The notes beneath the pieces are model-generated. The model worked only from the letters and a program-made list of their open reading frames with translations, was not told where the DNA came from and ran no database searches. DNA of 10,452 nt. Origin: Ophiocordyceps camponoti-saundersi (nom. inval.) (Eukaryota > Ascomycota > Sordariomycetes > Hypocreales > Ophiocordycipitaceae). How positions within the stretch are numbered: position 1 is the first letter of the stretch; the number at the start of each line of letters is the position of its first letter. The position numbers were made by a program, and so were the translations under genes. The stretch covers positions 6,490 through 16,941 of the forward strand of contig PDHQ01000536.1 in assembly GCA_003339415.1 (NCBI GenBank). The letters are read 5' to 3'. Shown one piece after another: positions 1-6,699 of the stretch.

Positions 1-19
1 GTTCACGTGTACGTCTAGG

Positions 20-24
<5 letters not shown>

Positions 25-51
<27 letters not shown>
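25..51. repeat. C27 homopolymer
   Basis: An uninterrupted run of 27 cytosines sits just inside the window, preceded by a GC-rich hexamer. C and G runs contain no CpA, so RIP cannot erode them. The length may reflect slippage or an assembly artefact, since long C/G runs are error-prone in sequencing. Confidence 0.95.
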
Positions 52-52
<1 letters not shown>

Positions 53-424
53 TATTATCGTGGCCGTCGATATAATAAAAACCTTTACTAAGAAGCTTAA
101 GTAAATCCGAAAAATCGTCCTTATTACCGAAAGTTAGGGTACGCGAACTTACGTTTATAGGTTACGGATTATTAGCGTGGTAGACTATTAAGACGCTTAT
201 AAAAGGGTTCCGGGCGTAGCGTAATATCGGGCCCGATTAAGCTATTAGCGTCTAGTTCGATAGCGAGGCGGGCCTGCGTCTTTAAGTTCCGGATTATTAG
301 CGTAGTAGATTACTAACTATCCGGACTCGGGGGGGGGGGGGGGGGGGGGGGGGCTATTTATAAAACTAAAGATAGCTCCTAATTATTATAGCTAGGCTAG
401 GGGAGACGCTACCGCCCTTCCTAA
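52..424. other. Non-coding stretch with motif copies and G tract
   Basis: No convincing coding relic is seen here. The stretch holds two copies of the dispersed 21-bp motif (166-186 and 291-311) and the G25 run. The second motif copy is followed by a short spacer ending TATCCGGACTCGG, which runs directly into the poly-G. Nearly the same ending precedes the G15 run at 774, so motif, spacer and G tract appear to be a composite repeat. Confidence 0.5.
329..353. repeat. G25 homopolymer
   Basis: A run of 25 guanines follows ATCCGGACTC. The same prefix stands before the G15 run at 774-788, where CTA interrupts it (ACTCGGGCTAGGG). The two runs therefore look like homologous members of one repeat that differ in tract length. 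Confidence 0.95.
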
Positions 425-724
425 AAGATATATATAGTAAAGGTCGACGACGTCTATATAAAGGTTTTAGATAAGCTATCGCCTAGGGATAAGCTTTATA
501 TTATCTAGGATATATACCTTTTAGTATTAAGGGTAAGATCTAAACTTAACTAAGCTTATACTAACTATTATAACGAAGGCTAATATAGTTTATCCTAATA
601 GTAAATAAAAGCTTATAGTTTAGGAACTTACCTTAGGGAGTATCTGCTTAGGGAGGATAGCTTAATATAGCCTTAATTAGCCTCAGCTATCGATAGCGTA
701 GTAATTAACCTAGCGGATTATTAG
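425..724 (+). pseudogene. Decayed coding relic, unknown protein (fragment 1)
   Basis: One + frame reads about 100 codons with a balanced, protein-like composition. It is stop-free for 27 codons at 425-505, 14 codons at 509-550 and 21 codons at 605-667. Internal stops at 506, 551, 581, 596, 599, 602, 668 and 674 are all TAA or TAG, as expected from RIPed Gln or Trp codons. The start of the frame has a basic/acidic pattern (VKVDDVYIKVLDKLSPRDK), then Leu/Arg-rich and Tyr-rich stretches. There is no ATG, because ATG becomes ATA under RIP. The frame runs into a 21-bp motif copy at 715-735, where it meets a TAG. I do not recognise a family. It may belong to the same original gene as the relics at 985, 2451 and 3106, all on the same strand, but that is inference. 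Confidence 0.55.
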
Positions 725-773
725 CATAGTAGACTGCCTACTACCTAGCGGCGAATTATCCGGACTCGGGCTA

Positions 774-788
774 GGGGGGGGGGGGGGG
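774..788. repeat. G15 homopolymer
   Basis: Fifteen guanines follow ACTCGGGCTA. It is the shorter partner of the G25 run at 329-353 and likewise lies downstream of a 21-bp motif copy (715-735). Confidence 0.95.
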
Positions 789-984
789 AGCTAATAAAAT
801 AACTATTCTTAAGACTAATAGGCCGTTAGTATAAAGGATATTACTACCTAGTAGCGGATTATTAGCGTGGTAAACTGCTTATACCTTAGGAGTAAAAAGT
901 ATCTTTACCTTTTACCCTCCTCTCTCCTCCTCCTCCTAAGTATTATCTCCCCCTCTTCTTCCCCCCTTCCTTAGCCTATTATAA
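789..984. other. Non-coding spacer with polypyrimidine tract
   Basis: No supported coding relic. It contains a motif copy at 856-876 and a strongly pyrimidine-rich segment at about 901-971 with TCC repeats. The tract contains almost no purine apart from a short AAGTATTA island. Confidence 0.5.
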
Positions 985-1021
985 CCTATTATCTATTATA
1001 AAAGTAAAAAGTATCTTTACC
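892..1021 (+). repeat. 18-bp direct repeat pair
   Basis: The word GTAAAAAGTATCTTTACC occurs at 892-909 and again, identically, at 1004-1021. The copies are 112 bp apart and flank the polypyrimidine tract. Identity between copies in so heavily mutated a region suggests a local duplication that arose after most RIP, or chance sparing. Confidence 0.8.
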
Positions 1022-1467
1022 CTCCTAAAGCCCTTAAAAACCCCTATCGTAAACCGACCCTATCTTACCGTAGTTTAAAACTTTTAAGGTATAACGCTTA
1101 AAAAGATAACTTATTAAAGTTTAGAAATCTTAAGGAAGATAGGGACTTTTAGTAAAATAAATATAACTAAACGCACCCTCTTCTAATTAGCCTCTTTACT
1201 CGCGTATCGAAACTTAATATAGGAGTTAGTAATAATATAGCTATTATTCGAAAAGCTTAATAATACCTTAACTAAAAAGGTATTATAGCGAAGATTGCGG
1301 AATTCGATAAATTTAAGGTAGTAGCCTCTCCTCGACCTTACCTCCGCCTAAGCTACCGCCTAAAGAATATATAATAAGGAAGATAACCGCTACTAAAGGA
1401 AAAAGGATAAGTTATTAAACTATATCGCCTGCCTCTTTATTATTTACCTCTACTACGTAAAGTATAA
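985..1467 (+). pseudogene. Decayed coding relic, unknown protein (fragment 2)
   Basis: One + frame of about 160 codons has only TAA/TAG stops. Stop-free runs are 985-1098 (38 codons), 1102-1149, 1171-1257 (29 codons) and 1276-1371 (32 codons). The reading is hydrophilic and Lys/Arg-rich at first, then holds a mixed segment (LFTRVSKLNIGVSNN) and a helix-like segment (IIAKIAEFDKFKVV), then becomes Pro/Leu/Arg-rich. Several Leu codons here are CTA, which RIP makes from CCA, so the tail was probably more proline-rich. Stop density is about 7 percent, close to the usual Gln plus Trp share of a protein, which supports this as the sense strand. No start codon, domain or family was recognised. The frame ends at a TAA just before the dense 21-bp motif cluster. 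Confidence 0.6.
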
Positions 1468-1510
1468 GTAAGCGGATTACTTACGCGGACTAGGATTATC
1501 TATATAGTAA

Positions 1511-1753
1511 ATTATTAGTATAGTAAATTTAGATTATTAGCATAGTAAACTATCCGCCTATATCTTAGAGTTCCGGATTATCTAAACTAGATTATTAGCG
1601 TAATAGATTATTACGTAGATTATTAGCGTAATAAATAGCTACGCGAATTATCTATATAATAGATTATTAGCGTAGTAGATTTAGATTATTAGCGTAGTAA
1701 ACTATTAGTATAGTAGTTAGCTTATCTAAATTAAATTATCGGCGTAGTAAACT
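1511..1753 (+). repeat. Dense cluster of the 21-bp motif
   Basis: Within 243 bp there are six near-complete motif copies (1531, 1589, 1617, 1661, 1683, 1734) and two partial ones (1511, 1704), all in + orientation. Two adjacent copies (1661 and 1683) are separated by only a base or so, while others are 20 to 40 bp apart. Words such as TATCCGC follow several copies. This is the densest part of the family and may be where it expanded. Confidence 0.8.
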
Positions 1754-1852
1754 ATCCGCTTATTTTTCTCCTCTTTCTCTAGCTATTAGGGCTTTCGCTA
1801 ATATCTATAGGTTACGGATTATTAGCATAGTAGACTCCTAAGTAAAAGCTTT

Positions 1853-1924
1853 AGAAATCCGAGGATAGATCGCGGCTAATAGAGGCTATAATACTAGTAA
1901 GGAAACGCCGAGGAAGACTCTATT
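1853..1924 (+). repeat. Duplicated unit A, copy 1 (72 bp)
   Basis: This 72-bp segment is repeated at 1971-2042 without indels. The roughly nine differences I count are all transitions, the RIP signature. A 21-bp motif copy precedes it (1816-1836) and another (1940-1960) separates it from copy 2. Confidence 0.85.
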
Positions 1925-1970
1925 ACTAGCTATAGCTAGGGATTATTAATATAGTAAACTCTTAAGAAGT

Positions 1971-2042
1971 AGAAATCTAAGGATAGATCGTAGCTAATAA
2001 AGGCTATAATATTAGCGAGGAAACGCCGAGGAAAACTCTATT
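1971..2042 (+). repeat. Duplicated unit A, copy 2 (72 bp)
   Basis: Second copy of unit A, bounded by 21-bp motif copies at 1940-1960 and 2044-2064. AAGAAGT before it resembles the sequence before unit B, which suggests successive duplications reusing one joint. Confidence 0.85.
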
Positions 2043-2066
2043 AGGATTATTAGTATAGTAAACTCC

Positions 2067-2190
2067 TAAGAAGTAAGGGTACCTTTATAATGCCCGTTAT
2101 ATATCCGGTCTTTAAGAATAACGAATAGTTATATTATATAGCTATATAAGGACCGAGACGTAGTTAAATCCGATATAATAAATAAAGACC
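2067..2190 (+). repeat. Duplicated unit B, copy 1 (about 124 bp)
   Basis: Matches 2232-2355 at a constant offset of 165 bp, starting TAAGAAGTAAGGGTACCT. It contains one of the few ATG triplets of the window (ATGCCC near 2090), conserved in the other copy. It is bounded on the left by the motif at 2044-2064. Confidence 0.85.
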
Positions 2191-2231
2191 TATACTAGCT
2201 ATAGCTAAATATTATTAGCGTAGTAAACTTT

Positions 2232-2355
2232 TAAGAAGTAAGGGTACCTATATTATGCCCGTTATATATCCGGTCTCTAAGAATAATAAATAATCGTGCT
2301 ATATAGCTATATAAGAACCGGGACGTAGTCGAATCCGATATAATAGATAAAAACC
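2232..2355 (+). repeat. Duplicated unit B, copy 2 (about 124 bp)
   Basis: Second copy of unit B, directly after the motif at 2209-2229. Differences from copy 1 are mainly transitions with a few A/T changes. After it a + frame is open into the relic at 2451, so the duplicated unit may once have been coding. Confidence 0.85.
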
Positions 2356-2450
2356 GATATAATAAATAAAGATCTATTCTTCCTTTATAAGAAGCGTAAG
2401 GCTACCGCTATTTAAGAGTTTAAGATTATATACGAGATCGATAAAATTAA

Positions 2451-2927
2451 AAAAGTGCCTTATTACCTACTAGGCTTAGATCGCTATCTTAAATAATAGC
2501 GTATATTATATACGCCTCTTTTATTCCTAAAGCCGGCGCTACCGCGCTTAATATTATATCTTTCGAGGTAGTAGCTAAGATAATATAGGCTAAGTTCTCG
2601 CTTAACGTTATTATACTAGAGATTAAACCTAAACTAAGGGATTATCCGCGTAGTAGATTACTTACCTAAGTAGCGTTAAAGATAGGGAGTTTTCGTTAGC
2701 TTACGCCGTTAAGGAATTTAAACCCTTTCGGTATTATAGCTTCTAGTATTACTACCTTTAATATTATAGCTTTTAGTATCGTAGCCTCTTATCGTAACGC
2801 GTTAGTTTCTATAACTTTATTATAGCTATCGCTTTTAGCTATTATTATAGATATTTACCTAGTAGCTATAGCTAACTTTATAGGGGATTTAAACCCCTCT
2901 AGTAATAGGGGATTTAAACCCCTCTAG
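2451..2927 (+). pseudogene. Decayed coding relic, Ser/Thr/Ala-rich (fragment 3)
   Basis: This + frame covers 158 codons with only five internal stops (2490, 2586, 2667, 2697, 2823), all TAA or TAG. The longest stop-free runs are 2700-2822 (41 codons), 2826-2924 (33 codons) and 2493-2585 (31 codons). In a sequence this rich in TAA and TAG, so low a stop density is good evidence of past coding. The reading is rich in Ser, Ala, Ile, Val and Leu. Under RIP many Ile codons (ATA) derive from Thr (ACA), so the original was probably a Ser/Thr/Ala-rich, perhaps disordered, region. A motif copy at 2639-2659 lies inside the frame without closing it. The frame ends at a TAG inside the 25-bp tandem repeat, whose period is not a multiple of three. 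Family unknown. Confidence 0.6.
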
Positions 2928-2957
2928 TTATAAGGGATTTAAACCCTTTTAGTATTA
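2883..2957 (+). repeat. 25-bp tandem repeat, 3 copies
   Basis: Three head-to-tail units start at 2883, 2908 and 2933, each beginning near GGGGATTTAAACCCCTCTAG. The core is an imperfect inverted repeat of G4 and C4 arms around ATTTAAA. The third unit has decayed by transitions. A related single core, AATTTAAACCC, lies upstream near 2713. Confidence 0.9.
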
Positions 2958-3018
2958 TCGCCTTTAGTATTACTACCGTAAATAATATATCCGTCGCTAT
3001 TAAGATAGATAGGTAAAA

Positions 3019-3123
3019 AGCTACCGAATATATAATACGCTAAAAAACATAGCTATTACTAGTAATAGCTAGGGATTATTAGCGTGGTAAACTACTAGAT
3101 AAATAGCTACCGAATATCTAATA
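3019..3123 (+). repeat. 19-bp repeat pair split by a motif copy
   Basis: AGCTACCGAATATATAATA at 3019-3037 recurs at 3105-3123 with one difference. The 21-bp motif at 3073-3093 lies between them. This repeats the arrangement seen at units A and B: a duplicated flank on each side of a motif copy. Confidence 0.75.
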
Positions 3124-3474
3124 CCTATAGCTAGCCCGTAGCTATATTAATTAGGGTTTCTAGTAGCTAATAATAAATTAGAGGCTAAACTATAAACCTA
3201 TATATAATATCTTATAAAAGGTACCTTAAAAGCCTAGTTAACGCTTAGCTTCTCCGGAAAAGTAACGAAGAATACGGTATAAGAGGCTAAGAATAGTACC
3301 TCTAATAATAAAGCTATAAACAGTGCCTAACTACCTTATAAACTAGCTAAAAGATAAAGGCGTATACCTAAATATAAGTAGCGGTATAAAGGCCTAAAAG
3401 GTAAAGGGTATAATAGCGTAGAGAGCGTAAGGGGTAAAGGGTATAAGTGGCCAGGTAAGGGCGAGTATAATTAA
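3106..3474 (+). pseudogene. Decayed coding relic, basic C-terminal tail (fragment 4)
   Basis: A + frame of 122 codons is strongly Lys-rich and ends in a 30-codon stop-free run (3382-3471) followed by TAA at 3472-3474. The tail is basic and Gly-rich with a repeated GKGY element (KGLKGKGYNSVESVRGKGYK), and TGG-CCA survives unmutated at about 3448-3453. All stops before it are TAA/TAG. A basic, low-complexity end like this is typical of C-terminal nucleic-acid-binding or nuclear tails, so the TAA may be close to the true end of the ancestral protein. It could be the 3' end of the gene that includes the relics at 425, 985 and 2451. No zinc knuckle or known domain was seen. Confidence 0.6.
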
Positions 3475-3771
3475 ATATATTTATCGCCGAAAGTAGTAAT
3501 TAAGTAAATCTGAAAAAAAAAACCCGCTAATTAGATAAGTAGAATACTAGCTAGCTTAGCTAATTAACGCTTTATATTTCTATAAAACTAGTATAGTTTA
3601 TAAGGTTAGTATTTAAACTGCGAAAATAATATATATCGTAATACTATATTTAAGCGTCGGACTACCTATATAAGTAATTATAGCGTGCTTTATAAATCCT
3701 ATTACTATTACGTAATTTATATTTATAATAATATTATAAAAAAAAATCTTTATTAAAATATAAATATATAT
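3475..3771. other. AT-rich non-coding stretch
   Basis: I see no gene. It contains A-runs (A10 near 3515, A9 near 3737) and short TA-rich palindromes around CTAGCTAG at about 3549. It probably represents the flank or 3' region after the upstream relic. Confidence 0.5.
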
Positions 3772-4146
3772 CTAACTAGTACTCGTATAGAGGTAACGAT
3801 AACTACTAGTCTTATAGCCCCTTATAGCTTCCTAGTAAGGTATATATAAGTAGTAAGATATACCGATTAATAGCTTTATAGGATAAATTAACGTTGCCCT
3901 AATTATTAATATAAAGTTTTAAAGTAACGCCCTTTTAATTACCTAATTACGGATTATATCTAATTATATTACTAGATAAATATAACCCCTTACTTATTAG
4001 CTTTCGGAAATATACGTATCTTTTCCTATTTTCTTATTATTTCCTCTATAGTTAATAATATTATCGGGGTTAGAGTTAATATCGATATCTTCGTATCCTT
4101 TAAGCGAGATAGTTAGTCCTAATCCGGCGGATAGTATTAGATTTTT
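3772..4146 (-). pseudogene. Weak coding relic before the terminal-repeat element
   Basis: On the minus strand one frame has a 49-codon stop-free run (4000-4146), reading acidic/Asn-rich in its middle (GYEDIDINSNPDNIINYRG). It continues with a few TAA/TAG stops to about 3772. A + strand frame over about 4000-4150 is also fairly open, with one stop in about 50 codons and a hydrophobic reading. I slightly favour minus because its composition is more protein-like, but the strand is not settled. The left terminal repeat begins 40 bp to the right, so the relic may be older host or transposon sequence into which that element inserted. Confidence 0.35.
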
Positions 4147-4186
4147 ATTATAACTACTTACCTTCCTAGGTAGAAAAATAGCACTT

Positions 4187-4444
4187 TAGTAGGGGAAGAA
4201 AGATACCCTAAGCAAGCGTAGTAAATACCTAAAGGGCGTAACTTCTTAGGTAACTATAATCTTTAACTAATATAGGGGGGGGTCTCTAGCTTTAGAGGGA
4301 AGAGCCGGATAATAATTCTCTATTAGGAAAATAATAAGGAGTTAGTTTTCTATATAAAGATAGGAGAGGAAAGAATAAAGAAGACGAAAACTATTTAATT
4401 AAATACTAAAAACTTTAAAATAAGTATTTAAATTAATAATTTAT
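4187..4444 (+). repeat. Left terminal direct repeat (LTR-like)
   Basis: Aligns with 6394-6655. Shared landmarks in order are GATACCCTAAGCRAGCGTAG, a G tract (8 G at 4275-4282), GATAATAATTCT, TTTTCTATATAAA and CTATTTAATTAAATACTAAA. Homology is clear to about 4420, weaker to 4444, and may trail to about 4470. Most differences are transitions. Confidence 0.75.
4351..4358 (+). promoter_or_regulatory. TATA-like box in left terminal repeat
   Basis: TATATAAA lies within TTTTCTATATAAA, which is kept in the right repeat at 6561-6568. It is followed by a purine-rich stretch, like an LTR U3-R boundary in + orientation. In AT-rich RIPed DNA the word is common, so its conserved position in both repeats is the only real support. 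Confidence 0.35.
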
Positions 4445-4518
4445 AATTTAAAAATATAAAGTTTAAAATATAGGGTTAGTAGGTATCCTTTTAGCTTCTT
4501 TATCGATAGAAAAGATAG

Positions 4519-6390
4519 CTTAATATCTCTTTACGAGGAATTCTTATAGCTATAATAGCTTTCGATAATACCTATAAGTTTAAAAGCGAGGCGATTAAGG
4601 CTTTAGATAAAAAGATAGCCTCGTTCTGCCTTATTCGCCCTTATATAATCTATAAGAGAATAGCCTCGTAGAGAGGGCCGGCAGGACCCTATTAATAATA
4701 GTAAGGGCTAATTACCTATATATAAAGCCTCTTATAATCTTATAGCTATAATATATTAACTTATCCTTAGAAGCTAGTTAATACTTTTAGTCCCTATCCT
4801 ATGTTACCCCCTAACGTTCCCTCTAGCTAACTACCTGCCTTTAAGTTTAGTTATTAAATTATAGCGGTCTACCCCTCTTATATCCCTCTCTTTAGTTTAT
4901 ATATTTACCCTCCTTCTCCTCCTTACTATCTAATAGCGGTATAATAAGGGAAAATAAGTGCCTTAAAAAAGTAAAATCGCCGTACTTAATTTTACCTAAG
5001 TATAACTATTTATCTAGAAAAGATTAAGGATAAGGGCTAAGGTCGTGTAATTTCTCCCTCTATCTATACCTTTATTATAAGGCGTTATACCTCTTAACTA
5101 GCTACCTTATACTATTAAGCGTAGCTATTATAGATTTATAATAAACTATTTTATTATTTACTACCTAACTTTACTATATATAAGCTTCGTTATACTTTTT
5201 CTCCCTTCTTAGGTTTTTAGCTTTCCCTATCTTATCGTATCTTATCGAATCTTATCGTATCTTACCGTAATATATAAACGCCTTAAATATTTATAATTAA
5301 TACCGATATTATTATTTTCCTAATTCCCCTAGTAATTTATAGCTATATAATAACCCTACCTCCCTTAAAAAAATAGAAATAAACGCCCTTCTTCTCTTTT
5401 CTTTTCGTTAGTATTTCTTTACCGTTTTTATTACCACGCCTCTAATCTACTTTACTATTCTTCTATTTATATATTTAAGTAAGATACGATATATTCACCT
5501 CCTCGTTTCTTTAGATATAAAACCCCCTCCTTCCTTACCACCCCCTACTCTTTTATATATCTCTATCTAAGCTCGAGCTAATACTTTACCTTACTCTTCT
5601 ATTTAGTATATATTAATATACGCTACCGCTATCCCTACCTTTACTATATTTTCCGAGTAATCTATTCCCGAACTTTTTATAACTATTATCTCTCTCCTTT
5701 ATTAACTTAAAGAATAATAGGAGATATATTTTATAAAGATCCGTAATAACTAAGCTTACCTTACCCGCTTTCTATAATAAGCTAATAAGTCTATTAACCT
5801 AACCTCTAATATATCCTACCTTACTACGTAATATACCCTTACCTAGCTTACCGTTATAGAGAAAGCTATTATAGTAACTAGCCTTTAAGTTATAATACTT
5901 ACCCGTTATATAAATCGTATAAAATATTAACCCTACTTTAAAAAAAAAGAAAATCTATAGTTAAAATTAACTAGATATAATAAAATAAAGTTCTAGGATA
6001 CTTAGGACGCTATCTAGGCCGCCTATTATAATTGCCTCCTTTATTCTCTAAACTACCTTCCGCCTTTTACTCTCTAAACTACGATAAATCCCTCTAATAA
6101 TATTAACTCCCCTTAATCTACTCCCTGCTAATAAGAATCTATAGCTAGCTTTAATATTAGCCCTATTTATTATAATTTAGAGACTAGGGAGGTTTAAGAT
6201 ATATCTATAAAGTTTAGCACCTATACTAATATTATAACTATATTAAATATAAAACTACTTTAAAATTTACGAAAAGGCCTCTTTTAACGCTTACTTTAAA
6301 TCCCTTATATCTATAGGAGCTTAGCTTATACTTTACTTTATAATATAACCTAAGTATTTCGCTTTCCCTTAGGCTTAGATATACCGCTTA
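4519..6390 (+). pseudogene. Decayed internal reading frame of the LTR-type element
   Basis: A + frame runs through the interior, with a 50-codon stop-free run at 4519-4668 and repeated runs of 17 to 31 codons (for example 5521-5613). Stops are TAA/TAG at roughly 5 percent of codons in its second half, near the expected Gln plus Trp share. The first run looks globular (FDNTYKFKSEAIKALDKKIA). The rest is rich in Leu, Pro, Ser, Tyr and Ile. With CTA and TTA often derived from CCA and TCA, it was probably a Pro/Ser/Thr-rich, disordered protein, as Gag-like proteins often are. The minus strand in the matching register also reads through, but with far more stops (about 20 percent in places) and would need an implausibly Gln-rich protein. 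No CCHC zinc knuckle or pol motif was seen. Frameshifts are likely, for example at the A9 run near 5940-5948. Confidence 0.45.
5231..5270 (+). repeat. 10-bp tandem repeat, 4 copies
   Basis: Four exact-length units of CTTATCGTAT lie head to tail; the second has one change and the fourth two. They sit inside the decayed internal frame of the terminal-repeat element. The 10-bp period breaks any reading frame, so this probably expanded after coding was lost. Confidence 0.9.
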
Positions 6391-6393
6391 CTT

Positions 6394-6655
6394 TAGCAGG
6401 GAGAGAAGGATACCCTAAGCGAGCGTAGCAGATACGTATAAGATATATCTTCCTAAGTTACTATAGTCGCTAGCTATTATAAAAAGGTGGGGGGGCTTTA
6501 CTTTAGGTATATAGCTAGATAATAATTCTTTATAGGTAAGGTTACTCGAGGTCGATTTTCTATATAAAAATAGGAGGAAAAAGAAAAGAAGGGTAAAAAA
6601 CTATTTAATTAAATACTAAAAGTTTTAAAACGGATTTTTAAATCCCTAATTTATT
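6394..6655 (+). repeat. Right terminal direct repeat (LTR-like)
   Basis: Partner of 4187-4444. It starts TAGCAGGGAG and carries the same ordered landmarks, with GG-T-G7 at 6486-6495 in place of the G8 tract. It keeps CAGG and GCAGAT, where the left copy has TAGG and GTAAAT. The right copy is therefore slightly less RIPed, or RIPed at different sites, which helps infer the ancestral bases. Confidence 0.75.
6561..6568 (+). promoter_or_regulatory. TATA-like box in right terminal repeat
   Basis: TATATAAA is at the same place as in the left repeat, again within TTTTCTATATAAA. The same caution applies about AT-rich background. Confidence 0.35.
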
Positions 6656-6699
6656 ATATAAAATTATAAGGTATAAGATAAAACCGTAATTTACTTTAA

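Larger units (their letters stand above)
166..3093 (+). repeat. Dispersed 21-bp motif family (16 copies or more)
   Basis: A 21-bp word, G followed by GATTATTAGCGTRGTARACT, recurs on the + strand only. Copies are at 166, 291, 715, 856, 1531, 1589, 1617, 1661, 1683, 1734 (one base shorter), 1816, 1940, 2044, 2209, 2639 and 3073. Degenerate copies lie at 1511 and 1704. Differences between copies are mostly C/T or G/A transitions (GCG/GCA/GTA, GTGG/GTAG, AGACT/AAACT), as RIP would produce. None is seen after 3,093. Several copies sit exactly at the joints of local duplications (see 1853-2355 and 3019-3123). Spacing is irregular, so this is not a simple tandem array. It could be the core of a short mobile sequence or a recombination-prone minisatellite unit; I do not recognise it. 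Confidence 0.85.
4187..6655 (+). mobile_element. Candidate small LTR-type element, RIPed
   Basis: Two direct repeats of about 260 bp (4187-4444 and 6394-6655) flank about 1.9 kb of internal sequence that is open mainly on the + strand. Both repeats begin TAG, which RIP would make from a canonical TGG start, and both carry a TATA-like box at matching positions. The sequence before the left repeat is CACTT (4182-4186), and TACTT lies just after the right repeat region at 6692-6696. These could be a 5-bp target duplication that RIP has made unequal, but TACTT also stands before the right repeat, so this is weak. No protease, integrase or reverse transcriptase motif could be found. It is either non-autonomous or too decayed to show pol. 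A chance pair of solo repeats from two insertions is the main alternative. Confidence 0.5.

Noticed and set aside
329..353. Assembly gap filler
   Set aside because: The G run sits in a context shared with the G15 run at 774, so it is probably real repeat sequence, although its exact length is doubtful.
3526..3573. Hairpin or terminal inverted repeat around CTAGCTAG
   Set aside because: The arms are short and AT-rich, with no matching partner or target duplication; such palindromes are expected in RIPed DNA.
4441..6387. Gln-rich minus-strand gene inside the terminal-repeat element
   Set aside because: One minus frame reads through the whole interior with only TAA/TAG stops, but the stop share reaches about 20 percent. 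That would need an implausible Gln/Trp content, and the + register has far fewer stops.
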